This document shows, piece by piece, positions 23,397 to 35,524 of a stretch of 64,000 bases of DNA. The notes below the pieces were generated by a model, which was not told the origin of the DNA, did no database searches, and was given only the letters and a program-made list of their open reading frames with translations. Position 1 is the first letter of the stretch. Each line of letters opens with the position of its first letter. A program made the position numbers and the translations under genes. Source of the stretch: Arcuatula senhousia (lineage: Eukaryota > Mollusca > Bivalvia > Mytilida > Mytilidae); the NCBI GenBank assembly GCA_963971305.1, contig CAXARO010001744.1, positions 62,001-126,000 of the forward strand, written 5' to 3'.

Positions 23397-23948
23397 TATG
23401 TCCCTTTCTGTGTAGCAACATTCCGTCCGCTCCAGCATATGGAGTTTACGTATCACAATTGATTCGTTATTCCAGAGCATGTGGGGAGTACAACGACTTC
23501 CTTGATAGAGCTACACGGCTGACAAGCAAATTGTTAACACAGGGGTACGTTGCTCCAAGGTTGTTGTCATCACTCAAGAAATTTTACGGACGACATCATG
23601 TGCTTGTATGCAAATACAGGATTTCTATCTCTCAGATGAGCACAGATGTTGGTTTGACATGGAGTTTTGTAATGTCATCCTTTCCGGATTTGACCAACAC
23701 TTAATCGATCTTTGGCAACGTGACGGGTGTGCTATAGCAAGCAGGAACTGCATACTCTTCCGGAGCACCTCAGTCCACTCTCGTTTCGACTTGAGTTCGC
23801 GTTGCTGAATGCGGTTTTGTTGTTATGTGTGTGTGTTTTATGTTTTTATGTGGTTTGTTTTGTTGTGATGATTTTTTGTCTGCCGGTTTTGTCTTTGTCT
23901 TCACGGTTTTATGATACTGATTACCCCTTTGGTACACCTTTGCTTCTT
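23397..23948 (+). mobile_element. Penelope-like element copy 2 (3' part)
   Basis: Begins in the RT C-terminal region (LCSNIPSAPAYGVYVSQLIR) and runs through LKKFYGRHHVLV to the same tail as the copy at 12218-12638, ending 'cctttgcttctttcag'. The 114-codon frame entering it starts in upstream non-PLE sequence, so it is a chimera, not a gene. Confidence 0.8.
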
Positions 23949-24784
23949 TCAGGAGAAAAACATAACTATAAACAGTAATACAATGTAATACTCAAATGTA
24001 AAACTAACGCTTGAAAATAACAGACTCAGAAAACAACTAAGCCAGATGTACCTACAACAACAAATAATAAGATACAACTCAACTAGAATACACACTAACC
24101 CAAGAACAAACCTCCTACAAACACTGCTAACAGAAAAAAAATGCAAGTGCTAAAGGTCAAGGTAAAGGGTAGGAAAGTAGGGGTATAGTACTCTCACTCT
24201 ATCTACTAAACCAGGTTTAAATATCAAAGTTTAAATAAATTTAAAATAACTTTCAAAATTTAAATTCAAATGAACACACAAAATTCACAATTACAAAACG
24301 TATATATAACACAAAGTACAAATACAAGTACTGTACAAAAAATGACAAAGACAAATTCAACACACACTAAGTCATTTTCTTGTTATCTCAAGTAATTAAA
24401 GGCTTGCTAACTATGGACTGTCAAAATCTCACTGTTCACCATGAACATAAGTTTATTATATAAATGAAAATCGCAATGAAACAACTAAGTCCACTAAAAT
24501 AAAATATCAAAAGTAGCTTAGTGTATGTGTGAAAAAAAAAATGAATGTCTCAATGTAAAATTTCAATTATGTAAACACAGACGTCGATATCTAGAACCTT
24601 TTACAAAAGTTCAAGTGTACTATAAAGTTGAAGTTTCTAAAAAGCTTTTAAGTAAATTCTTTAAATTCAAATTCAAAAGAAAAATCTGTACTTTACAAAT
24701 CTACCTTTACACAATTGACGTTTCAGTTTCTTACGTACATAAATGTCAAGACAAACATATAAAATAAAGTATCAACTTATATTT

Positions 24785-24991
24785 CAGACATAGGTTGAAT
24801 ATCTTAGTAATACTTTGGTTCCCCAGTTTGGTATTTTTGGTTATACTGTTCTATGCTCTTCATATTGATACAGTGTTTGGCATTTTCAATATTTTTGGTA
24901 GAGCGCCTCTGATGAGTCTTGAATAGACGAAACGCGCGTCAGGCGTAGCAAAATTTATTGTCTGGAACTTTGTTGTCATTTGTATTTATAA
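24785..24991 (+). repeat. Repeat A, single opposite-strand copy
   Basis: Reverse complement of the 11.6-12.2 kb unit: 'ttggtagagcgcctctgatg', 'gacgaaacgcgcgtcaggcg' and the end 'ctggaactttgttgtcattt'. Confidence 0.8.
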
Positions 24992-25197
24992 TTACAAAAT
25001 GACCATAAACACATAAACACAATACAATCCAATCCACTTGCCTAGAATTCTTTATCCAGCGTCGTGATACGAATTCCGGAATATGTAAGTCTAGACTATA
25101 ACGGAACGGAAAAGTTAAAGCTGTAGTATGCTATAACGTATCTGGAAGCTCCGGTAATGATCAAATCTACGATGAAAAGTCGTTGGGCGCCATTTCT

Positions 25198-25287
25198 GTA
25201 GTGGGGTGCCGGGGGCACTCAGAAAACATTAAGACAGATCTCAAGTTTTGGATTCTTTATTTCATCCAGTTTTAATCAAAACCAGGA
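25198..25287 (+). repeat. Partner of the 91-bp direct repeat at 11295
   Basis: See 11295-11385; sequence is shared from GTAGTGGGGTGCC to 'aaaaccagga', then diverges. It is followed by 'ctgacccacac'-type degenerate repeats to about 25700. Confidence 0.7.
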
Positions 25288-25739
25288 AAAATACCTATAG
25301 ATCCTCCCGCTGACCCACAGAATCCCGGTTCCCTCTGACCCACACCCGATTCCCTCCGACCCACACCCGACTCAAAATTTTAAAAGGTCGGCATTTTGTT
25401 GTTCTATACACCATCAAGAAACCAAAAACACTTTTGAAAAGCCGTTACTTATATTTTTTTTGTTCATTGACCCACTCTGATTATTAACGTCCACACAGAA
25501 TTTTAGGTTGGTAAAATTTTGGACCTGTTCTCATACTACCGTTCCCGCTGACCCACATATTCGATATAATTACAAAATATCATAACTGTTTTATTACAGA
25601 AGCTAAAATAAAAGTAAAAACATTTTCAAAAAGCTTATTTCAAGGACGTTATTTGCGACCCCGACCACCAATGACCGACTTTGACCCACACTATTTTACA
25701 TTAAAAAATATATTTGCATCTGATTTTCAATCTTAAATT

Positions 25740-27440
25740 CACTCTGACCGGATTATTAATAAATTTTCAAAATGTGTTTTTTCTCTTAATACTCAATATA
25801 TTTTCATAAATGATGCATTTTTAAACGCGGAAAACCATTTTTATCGAATAAATACTAACTAATCTTTATTTCGTGCGTTATTTTGTCATTAAAACATATT
25901 CTCTAATGTCAGATTATGAAACTCCGGATTTTCCGGAGTTTTTGAAAATTTGACCGGAAGTCCATTTTTAAATTCGAATTGTCAACTTATTCGTTGGTGT
26001 AGATTAAAAAGTAAGCCATATTTGAAAAGCTTATACTTTTAGCTTTTCACCAATAACAAAAACAAAATAACCGAGCACGACTCACATATCATATTTGGCA
26101 GTTAAATTTTATACCTTTTTTTCAATCTTTGATTCCCTCTCACCGGATTTTCAGTAAATTTTTAAAATTGTTTTTTTTTTCAGTTAATATTCAATGCATT
26201 TTCACACATTATGCATGTTTAAACGCAGACAAACAATATTTAATAAATTATCAAGAATGTGTCTTTCTTTCGTGCGCTATCTTTGTTGAAAACTATTTTT
26301 TATAAAGTCAGATTATGAAACTCCGGAATAATCCGGAGTTTTTGAATATTTGACCGGAAGTCCTTTTTCAAATTATAATTGTCCACTTGTTCCTTAGCGT
26401 AGATAAAAAAGTAAACGATTTTTGAGAAGCTTATGGTTATGGCTTTTATCCAATATCGAAAACACAATGACCGAGCATGATTCAGATATTGAATTAGGCG
26501 GTTATATATTATACCGTTTTATCAATCTAAAATTCCCTCTGACCCGGGTATTTATAAACTTTTCAAAATTTGTTTTCTCCGTAAATACTAAACATATGTT
26601 CACAAATGATGCATTTTTAAACGCAAAAAAACAATTTCTATCCAATTAAAAAATAACTGTCTTTGTTTCGTGCGTTATTTCTTCATGAAAATAAACTCTC
26701 TAATGTTAGGTTATGATACTCCTGAATTTTCGGGAGTTTTAGAATATTTTACAGGAAGCACTGTTTTCAAATTTGCATTGTCCACTTGTTCGTTGACCTA
26801 GATTAAAAATTAAACCATATTTAGAAAGCTTATTTTTATGACTTTTTATCAATTACAAATACACAATGACCGAGCATGACATATATATTAAATAAGGCAG
26901 TTGAATTTTAAACCACTTTTTTTCAAACTTAAATTCCCTCTGACCAGAGTATTTGTAAATATTCAAATTTAGTTTTCTCATTTAGATATTTAATATATTT
27001 TCACACATAAAGCATGTGTAAACACGGAAAACATTATTCATCGAATAATTAATTATCATTCTTATATTTTTGTGTTATCTTTTTAGAAAAAAATATATTT
27101 TCAATGTAAAACTATAATACTCCTGAATTTTCCGGAGTTTTCGAAAGTGTGACCAAAAGTCTTTTTTTTTCAAATTTAAATTCTCCACTTGTTCGTTAGT
27201 GTAGATATAAACAGAACCATATTTAGAAAGCTTTTGAATATGACTTTCAATCAAGTACAAAAACACAATGACCGAGCATGATATATGTAAATTTTGGCGG
27301 TAATAAAATAATATCTTTTTCCAATCGTAATTTCCCTCTTACCGGAGGTTTCTAAATTTTTGAATTTTGTTTTCTCCGTAAATATTCAATAGATTTTTAC
27401 ACATGATACAGGCTTGTGTGCACACGACTATTTTCATTAA
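25740..27440. repeat. ~400-bp tandem repeat with CCGGA palindromes (about 4 units)
   Basis: Each unit holds a palindrome like ACTCCGGA..TCCGGAGT followed by 'tgaccggaag' (near 25921, 26319, 26718 and 27118, spacing about 399), plus 'aatgaccgagcatga' and 'aaattccctctgacc'. Units are strongly diverged, so the array is old. Confidence 0.75.
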
Positions 27441-27465
27441 AACTCTTTTTTTTAATGTTGAGCCA

Positions 27466-29088
27466 CTCCCTGAGCTTTGAGTCCGTCTACAGCCAAATAT
27501 TGTTCAATGATTTTCAGCTTCTGGTCTGCTTTGTAATCGGTTTGTAGCATTTCATGGTGCTATGGTTTACTTTAATCTAGCTGGTTTACATTCCTAATTA
27601 TTATTGCTTTTGATAGCCTAGTTGCCCATGTCGAGTCTAGTGGCTCCCTGAGCTTTGAGTCCGTCTACAGCAGTTTATTGTTCATTGATTTTCAGCTTCT
27701 GTTGTCCTTTGTAATCGGTTTTCAGCAATTCCTGACCCACAGGGTGCTGTGGTTTACTTTTATCTAGCTGGTTTACATTCCTTAGACCTAATTATTGGTT
27801 TTGATACCCTAGTTGCCCATGTCAAGCGGCTCCCAGAGCTTTGAGTCCGTCTACAGCATTTATTGTTCATTGATGTTCAGATTCTGGTGTCCTTTACAAT
27901 CGGTTTTCAGCATTTCTTGACCCACAGGGTGCTGTGGTTTATTTCAATCTAGCTAGTTTACATTCCTAAGACCTTATTATTGGTTTTGATACCCTAGTTG
28001 CCCTTGTCGAGCGGCTTCCTGAGCTTTGAGTCCGTCTACAGCAATTTATTGTTCATTGATTTTCAGCTTCTGTTGTCCTTTGCAATCGGTTTTCAGCAAT
28101 TCTAGAACCACAAGGTGCTTCTGGTTTACTTAATTCTAGCTGATTTACATTCCTAAGACCTTATTATTGGTTTTGTTACCCTACTTGTCCATGGCAAGTG
28201 GCTCCCTGAATTTTGAGTCCGTCTACAGCAGTTTATTGTTCTTTGATTTTCAGCTTCTGTTGTCCTTTGTAATAGGTTTTCAGCATTTCTAGACCCACAG
28301 GGTGCTGTGGTTTGCTTTAATCTAGCTGGTGTACATTTTTAAGACTTTGTTATTGGTTTTGATACCCCAATTGCCCATGTCGAGCGGCTCTCTGAGCTTT
28401 GAGTCCGTCTACAGCAGTTAATTGTTAATTGATTTTCATATTATGGTGTTCTTTGCAACCAGTTTTCAGCATTTCTAGCCCACAGGGTGCTGTGGTTTAC
28501 TTTAATCTAGCTGGTTTACATTCCAAAGACCTTGATATTGGTTTTGATACCCTAGTTGCCCATGTCGAGTGGTTCCCTGAGCTTTGAGTTCGTCTACAGC
28601 AGTTTATTGTTCATTGATTTTCAGATTCTGGTGTCCTTTCTAATAGGGTTTCAGCATTTTTAGACCCACAGGGTGCTGTGGTTTACTTTAATCTAGCTGG
28701 TTTACATTCCTAAGAACTTATCATTGGTTTTGATACCCTAGTTGCCCATGGCGAGCTGCTCCCTGAGCTTTGAGTCCGTCTACAGCAGTTTATTGTTCAT
28801 TGATTTTCAGCATATGTTGTCCTTTGCAATCGGTTTTCAGCATTTCTAGACCCACAAGGTGCTGTGATTTACTTTATTCTAGCTGGTTTACATTCCTAAG
28901 ACCTCATTATTGGTTTTGGTACCCTACCTTCCCATGTCGAGCGGCTCCCTGAGCTTTGAGTCCATCTACAGCAGTTTATTGTTCATTGATTTTCATATTC
29001 TGGTGTCCTTTGTTATAGGTTTTCAGCATTTCTAGACCCACAAGGTGCTGTGGTTTACTTTAATCTAGCTGGTTTACATTTTTAAGAC
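27466..29088. repeat. ~186-bp satellite array, 9 units
   Basis: Anchor 'gagctttgagtccgtctaca' starts at 27472, 27650, 27836, 28021, 28208, 28394, 28579, 28765 and 28951, spacing 178-187. Units share 'cccacagggtgctgtggttt' and 'tctagctggtttacatt'. No long shared reading frame is present. Confidence 0.9.
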
Positions 29089-29275
29089 CACACACAAGTT
29101 TGGTGCAGGACACCCTAAGGATCATTCATACTAAGTTTCATTAAATTCTGTTCAGTAGTTTCAGAGGAGAATATTTTTGAAAAATTGTTAACGGACGACA
29201 GACGACGACGACAACAGACGACGACGACGATGGACGCCAAGTGTTGGTAAAAGCTCAGTCCAGGTGAGCTAAAAA
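29089..29275 (-). repeat. Element C terminal segment after the satellite
   Basis: Matches 36.62-36.78 kb: 'aagtttggtgcaggacaccc', 'aaggatcattcatac', 'gacgacgacgacaacagacg' and an end in 'ccaggtgagct'. The satellite therefore ends in a transposon-like terminus. Confidence 0.65.
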
Positions 29276-29589
29276 TTCAAGAGAGTTAAACCATGTAAAC
29301 AAAACAATTGACTCATGATTATTTAAATCAACTTCACATAATACATATAAAATCTTATTATCAATTCAAGATTGATTAAACTGTGTAAAGAGCCAACAGC
29401 TAAGGCAACACTTTTTCACTCCCTATTCAAATGTAATGTTATATGTATATGCAAGATTTTAATCTGTTGTACCAAAGGCAAAAGCAGATCTTTGAGTTGG
29501 GTAATTTTCTACTTGTTCCTTTGTCAAGCTTTAAGGGTACTCTGAAACTCAAAAAACATAAACTGTTGACAGATTTATAGAGGTTGGTA

Positions 29590-30030
29590 AAGGGTTATTT
29601 TCGTGCTACGTTTTCGACGTTTTTATTCTACGTGTTTACGTGATTTTGATTTTTATATCGCGTGTTTTCATGTTGAGGAGGTTGTACGTGCTCCGTTTTT
29701 TTCTGTATTATTGTCCCATGCTTCGTGTTTTGAGATATTTGTTACCCGTGCTTCGTTTTCTGCCTTTTTGAGGCGCGTGATTTCGTGTTTTCGATTATCT
29801 GAATTCATTTTTCTTGTGTTTCGTGTTTGGCGATTTTTATAACTCGTGTTTCAGCGTTTTTTGAAGCACGTGTTTTCGTGTTGGGAACCCCCCTTTATCA
29901 CCCCTTTATACAAATACCTGTTTCAGCAACATTTTTATGCCCCATCTACGAAAGTAGAGGGCATATAGTGTTCGGGTCCGTTCGTCCGTCCGTTCATCCC
30001 TCCGTTCGTCCGTTCGTCTGTCCGTCTCAA
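29590..30030. repeat. CGTGTTT-rich tract and CCGTTCGTC microsatellite
   Basis: 29600-29885 repeats loose 'cgtgttttcg' motifs. 29936-30030 has 'ccatctacgaaagtagaggg' followed by 'gttcgtccgtccgttcatcc' and similar. A reversed counterpart with 'ggacgaacggacccgaa' and 'cctgctatcgtaggtgggg' is at 43615-43675. Confidence 0.6.
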
Positions 30031-31621
30031 ATCCCATATTTCCAAATTCCCACTTACTGACGAATGCCATATCAATCATATTGTTATGGTAGGTTCATCT
30101 AGTGATGCTTAGCACATTGCATGCTTCGGATGCTGGCTGTGACCTATTTTTCTGCATGAATGACCACTTATAGAAGAATGGTTAAGTTAAAGTCCATTGC
30201 TTCTGACTGACAAGTGCCTTAATAGCAACCATATTGATGCTTAAGTGATTGCGGAAAAAAAATAAATGTTGCGAGATTGGGCATTATGTCTTTTGGACAT
30301 ATTCTTGTTTGACATATAAATGTATTATTTTGAGTGTGTGTTATTAATACATGTAAAACAATCTAATGAGCAAGGAATGATTTAACCAATATTTGCACCC
30401 CTGTATTGCTTAGAATTATAGCAGTGATTTAGAAAAAAATAATATGGAGTAGGCATTGCCTAAATGCGTGCATAGCTAAAAGGGACTACGTTTTGTTTAT
30501 ATAATAATAAACAATGTAGTGCGCGACCTTTGGTTCATTTTAATTACACGAAATTCATAAGTTTATTTGGTAAACAAGTTTTTCCATTTCTAACAATCTT
30601 TTTCATATTAATTTTTTATTCATATTTTGTTCTAAATGTCGACATTCAGTGCTATCGCTATCATTTAATTTCCAATATTTCCATTGGCTTATTTTGGGGC
30701 GAGATGGTATGGGGCGATTAAGTTCCGAGACACGTTAGTTTCGTACGTGCATATAACCAAGACGAAACAAGCAGCTTATGCGTATTTATTATTTTAAGAA
30801 TATTATTTTCTTGTAAAAAGCGCAATTTATTATTTTTGTTAAGCATTATTTCTTTTCTTATAAATTATTTTAACATTCACTCCGGCCCAGTAAAAATAAT
30901 AACCCTTTCCGGACCATAAAAAATCTGAATCAACATTAGCAAATTTTTCGCGGAAACAAATACCGTAGAGGTCTCCGCTCGAGCGGGCACTTCGTGCCTG
31001 CTTGCGAGCTATGCTCGCTATTAATATTATTAAGTTAGTTAAATAAAAAGCAGAAAGTTGTTTTGTGTTGATGAATACTTTAAAGCTATGAAATTTTCAG
31101 TAAAATTTTCAATAAAATTTTCAAAATTTTCAAAGGTTCTTTTAACTCCAGAATAAGGTTGATCTAAGATTAATTTTGGTTCCATTTTTATTTTATTTTA
31201 TTGTTCTATGCTTTTCATATTCATTTTGAGTTTGGTATTTTCAACATTTTTGCATCAGCATCTCTGAAGAGTCTTGAATAGACAAAGCACCATTATGTGT
31301 ATCAAGATATTTTGCCTGGAACGTTGTTTTTATTTTTTAACTATTTAGTGACATACAATATGATATGTGTCAAAACATGATATATGTCTTCCTGAAATGG
31401 ACAAATTTTATATAAATTCTATTTTCAATATATCTAACCTGCATTTCAATATAAATTAGTGAAAAATCCATTGTCTACATTGAACCAGACCTTTGAAAAA
31501 GTCAAATTTTAACCCATGTAAGGCTCTATAAACTATGAACAAATTATGGAATACGAGAACCCAAATAGAAGCAAAGTTATAAATAATAAATGAAAGTAAA
31601 GAAATGTTATCAATAACAAGA

Positions 31622-31810
31622 GTAAACACTAAAGTGTGTCTAGCCTGCTAGCACCATAAGAAACAACATTTTTTTCTTATTTCCACCATTTTTTCATAAT
31701 CTTAAAAGGGTTTTCAGTTTCTGAGATCAAAAGATGTTCATAGAACTAAAAGATTGCTAAAATATGCAAGAAAAAATATCAAAGTAACTCAACCAGAAAA
31801 TAAAGGTCCA
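31622..31810 (+). mobile_element. Left-end fragment of the pearl-like element
   Basis: Follows 7770-7935: 'cactaaagtgtgtctagcct', 'agtttctgagatcaaaagat' and 'gtaactcaaccagaaaata'. No tandem core remains. Confidence 0.65.
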
Positions 31811-32908
31811 TCGTCCATCGTTCTGTAAACAATTTCAAAAATCTTTTTCTCTGAACCTACAAAACCAATTTGACTGAAACTTGGTTAGGAATGTTATATG
31901 ATATGTTGGCTACATACAATCCACATTTTAAATTGATCAGATGAATAACATGACCGCCGTTATTAAAAAATAGAACAGGGGGTAATATAGCATTTTAAGC
32001 TCACCTATTGCCTATTGCTATTGCCATCACTTGGCGTCCGTCGTCGTCTGTTAACAATTGTTCCATAATCTTTTCCTCTGAAACCACTGAACAGAATTTA
32101 ATGAAACTTGGTATGAATGATCGTTAGGGTGTCCTGCACCAAACTTGTGTTCATAAAAAAACATGGCTGCTGTTACTAAATACCAGGGGGATCAAATCAA
32201 GCTATTGTTTTTGGCCTGTAAATCAAAAAGTATAAGAGATAGATGAAATCTGATGCCATCCTACTGCTTCAGCATCAAAAGTTCTACAAATGTCTCCATT
32301 TAGTCAAAGTTGTCAGATGATCCCTTATATTAGGGGTTACAGTCCCTTAAAGCCGAAAAAAAGTGTGTTTGGCCTATAGAATGAAAATTATTGCAGATAG
32401 AGAAAAGCTGTTTCTTGCTTAGATGTTTGGCTCATTTACCTCTACTAAAGTCTCCATAATGTCGAAGCTGTCAGATGACCCCTTAAAGGGGTTACAGCCC
32501 CTTAAAGGCAAAAAATTGTGTTTTTGGCCTACAGAATGAAAACTATTGCAGATAGGGAAAAGCTGCTGCTTGCTTAAATGTTCAGCTCATTTATTTCTCC
32601 AAAGTCTTCATAGGATTGAAGTTGTCATATGTCCCCTTATCGGGGTTACATCCCCTTTAAGGCGAAAAATAGTGATTTAGGCCTATAGAATGAAAACTAT
32701 TGCAGATAGAGAAAAGCTGTTGCTTGCTTAAATTTTCTGCTCATTTAGCACTACAAAAGTTGTCATAGGGTCGAAGTTGCAATATGACCCCTTATAGGGA
32801 TTACAGCTCCTAAAAGGCAAAAAATAGTGTTTTTTTGGCTTATGCCAGATAGAGAAAAGCTGTTGCTAACTTAAATGTTCAGTTCATTTAACTCTACATT
32901 TGAATGTA

Positions 32909-34668
32909 GGACATCTCGGCCCATTTCAATCTCGGCACATTTAAAACTCGGCACACTACCAGCTCGACCTATACAAAGTCGGCACATTGCAAACTCGGCA
33001 TATTACAAACTCGGCACATTATTTTGTACAAAAGGATGACAATACGCACTTATGGTTTTTGAATTATTACACATGCAATTATCATAATAGCATTTTCAAT
33101 ATACTTTCAATATTAAACAATAAATTATACAATTTATTCTCTCAAATATAAACAATATGAAAAATACAATTCTTTTGTTTCAAAAAGAGGTCAATATAGA
33201 AATTTACAATACAATCAGTTAAAGCTATAAAATATATACTTGTGCTAAACTTTAAAAACTAATTATCACTTTGTCCATAGATTTTGGCAGAGTCCCTTAG
33301 CGGCTGTGTAGTTGTTTTTTCACCATCAGCATATTCCTGCCAATACTGGTGAAGACGTCCTTCTAATTCCTTGCTCTTGTTCTTTTGGCATCTCAGGACT
33401 TGTTCATCTGACACAAGTCTGTGTGTCCGGTCAACAAGCTTGGCTTCCCTCATAAGTTCTGGCACAAGGACATAAAAACTCACGTTGATTTTTCCCAAAT
33501 TAATTCTAGTGTGCCATCCTGAACAAAAATAAAACTTATTTTAATTAGTAATTGTAGGATGGCATGAAATTCATTATTTATCAACGTTTATAAAAACGAG
33601 ACTCATCAAAACAAGAGGCTTCCAGGAGCCTGAATCGCTCACCTGACATATGTGCCTGAAGTAAAGGTTATTAGGCAAAATCTATTTGACATTGAAAGTT
33701 TAATAAGGGGGTCATCTGACAATATGGTGGATCTTAAGGTGCTGATCACTTTTGTTCTAAATCAAAATTTAGAAATATGTCACCTTTTTGAGTTAACATT
33801 AATGTAAACCTTTTGGCATTTGCATGTTTAACAAATATCAAAACTGGCACAAATAGCTGTTGTTGTAAACAGATTAAAATTAACTTCCTGTGTGTATTTA
33901 TATATATCTATTGACAAACAATTATGTTTTAAAGGCTCAAATAAATGAAATTAAAGGAAGCTGAGCTAATATCATGTTATCAAAGTATCATAAAACACAT
34001 GGATTTGTTTGCTTTTGTCATTTAACTAATAAGCAACATTTAACTTTAGTGTCAAGTAAATATTCATAATTTGGCAGGATTATTTAATGAAATTGTATGA
34101 TAAATAAAAATATATACCTTTTGAATAGATAATCTAAATAAATAAAAATGACATGCGTTAGTACTTGAATGTTTCGATGTTATAGTGATTATGTGTTTTG
34201 CAAATCTATTCCATATCCCTTCCTTTTCAATTATCTCAAAATAAATAAATAAATGCAAAATTCAATATATTTATCTTAAAAAAAAATATAAATATAATAT
34301 TTATTATGACAAATAGTTAGTATTTTTAACTTTTATATTTGCCTTAATTTGATTGAATTTTTTTCGTTTATTTTTTTATATAAAAATATGAATAAAGTTG
34401 CAACATTAATTATATAAATAAATTTTATAACTAAAACAATTTATAATTTTATTACATTTTATGTTAATTAACAACTCATTAAACAGTTTTTTGATTTAAT
34501 TGACAATTCATCAAACAATTTCTCTGAATTCTATTTTTTTTTCAAATGTGCCGGGTTTGCACACGACTTTCCCATACACCATTAAACTGTAGGCCGAGAT
34601 TGAATTGTGCCGAGTTTGCACTAGGCCGATATTGTAATGTGCCGACTTTGGAATGGGCCGAGATTTCC
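32909..34668. mobile_element. Mutator-like (MULE) inverted-repeat element, non-autonomous
   Basis: The ends are long inverted repeats of ~110 bases with phased 'ctcggcacatt' subrepeats. The left starts GGACATCTCGGCCCATT; the right, reverse-complemented, starts GGAAATCTCGGCCCATT. Inside lies a minus-strand exon resembling the C-terminus of MULE transposases, plus a foreign fragment from 33612 (an end of another element). Long TIRs fit Mutator-like elements; a 9-bp target duplication could not be seen. Confidence 0.6.
33259..33518 (-). pseudogene. MULE-transposase-like C-terminal exon
   Basis: On the minus strand an acceptor (tttttgttcag) precedes a frame reading WHTRINLGKINVSFYVLVPE then LMREAKLV, and continuing about 55 residues with a basic, Lys/Glu/Gln-rich stretch. 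A conserved Trp-His plus an aliphatic helix resembles the region after the last catalytic residue in MULE transposases. This is recalled from family patterns, so moderate certainty. No catalytic part is in the element. Confidence 0.4.
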
Positions 34669-34672
34669 TGCT

Positions 34673-34945
34673 ATCGACCATATAGGTTGTGAACCCCATG
34701 TACCCTACTTCAAGATCAGCACAGTCCCGTTGGGACTGCAAGCGTGGGGATTTTTCTACAGGGTGGGAGAACCTATACCCCTAGGCTTAATTTTCAATCT
34801 TTTAGGACCCGGATTTCTTACAAACCAAAAAATGGTAAGGATATCGACCATATAGGTTGTGGACCCCATTGACCCTACTTAAAATCAGCCCAGTCCCATT
34901 GGGACTGCAAGCCTGTGGATTTTTTCCACAGGGAGAGGCAGAATG
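34673..34945 (+). repeat. Direct repeat pair with hairpins
   Basis: Two copies (34673-34765, 34850-34945) start 'atcgaccatataggttgtg' and include the hairpin CAGTCCC-gtt-GGGACTG or close variant. Their period is about 178 bases. Confidence 0.75.
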
Positions 34946-35524
34946 TTAGCTCTACAAAAGTCTTCATAAGGTGCAAGTTGTCAGATGACCCCTTATAGGG
35001 GTAATGTCCCCTAAAATAACATTTTGTTCATGATTTGGGCCTATGGCTACAGAATAAAACTATAGTTGATAGAGAAAAGCTGTTACTTGCTTAAGTGTTG
35101 AGCTCATTTAGCTCTAGAAAAGTTTTTATAGGGTCAACATCCAGACCAGGTGAGCGATTCAGGCTCCTGGGAGCCTCTTGTTTTTGTATATTTTATGTAT
35201 GTTTTTGAAATAAAAAATAAAGATTTCAATTTAGGTTTATAAAATCCAGTAAGAATGATGGATATCTTCTAAATACATTGAAATATTAACTATAAGGAAT
35301 TAATAAAACAGTAGTTTAATTTCTATATAGGTTACTCATTCCCTATCAAAGGAATAATGTATTGTAAATGAGAAGTCATTAACTTAAATAAATCTTTATT
35401 TTGTAATATCCATATCCCTTAAGTGTTTAGAGAATAAGGAACTAGTAATCAGTAAGAAATAAGACACAGTTCCTTGTTCCTTTTTTAGTATTCAAAAACG
35501 AAATGAGGAATAATAAGAAAAGTT

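Larger units (their letters stand above)
20820..24180. repeat. A-rich degenerate tandem tract (element leader?) hosting PLEs
   Basis: At 20935-21290 a ~19-base motif like 'cctacaaaagaaataaa' recurs imperfectly. Comparable 'ctgaaaa'/'ctacaa' sequence continues at 23030-23340 and 23950-24140, between and after two PLE insertions. It lies directly upstream of gypsy gag and may be that element's leader. Confidence 0.5.
31995..35180 (+). repeat. Element C copy interrupted by a Mutator-like element
   Basis: Starts 'aagctcacctattg' with 'atcacttggcgtccgtcgtc', then about four ~155-base units (32270-32890), each with 'gcagatagagaaaagctg' and 'tgacccctta'. The units stop at 32908 and resume at 34945-35146; the copy ends in a foldable tail CAGGCTCC TGGGAGCC at 35160-35176. 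Confidence 0.65.

Noticed and set aside
23727..23978. 83-codon hydrophobic frame (and 77-codon twin at 12417)
   Set aside because: Both are read out of the repeated PLE 3' UTR; present in each copy only because the T-rich tail is open.
20839..24800. 5' LTR of the gypsy element
   Set aside because: Looked for a second copy of the sequence following the polypurine tract (GGTAGGGTTGG); none found, so no LTR was called.
27466..29088. CRISPR-like or gene-cluster array
   Set aside because: Units are head-to-tail 186-bp copies without unique spacers; this is a eukaryotic satellite.
29936..30030. Coding or regulatory CGTCCGTCC tract
   Set aside because: Simple microsatellite inside a dispersed repeat with a reversed copy at 43.6 kb.
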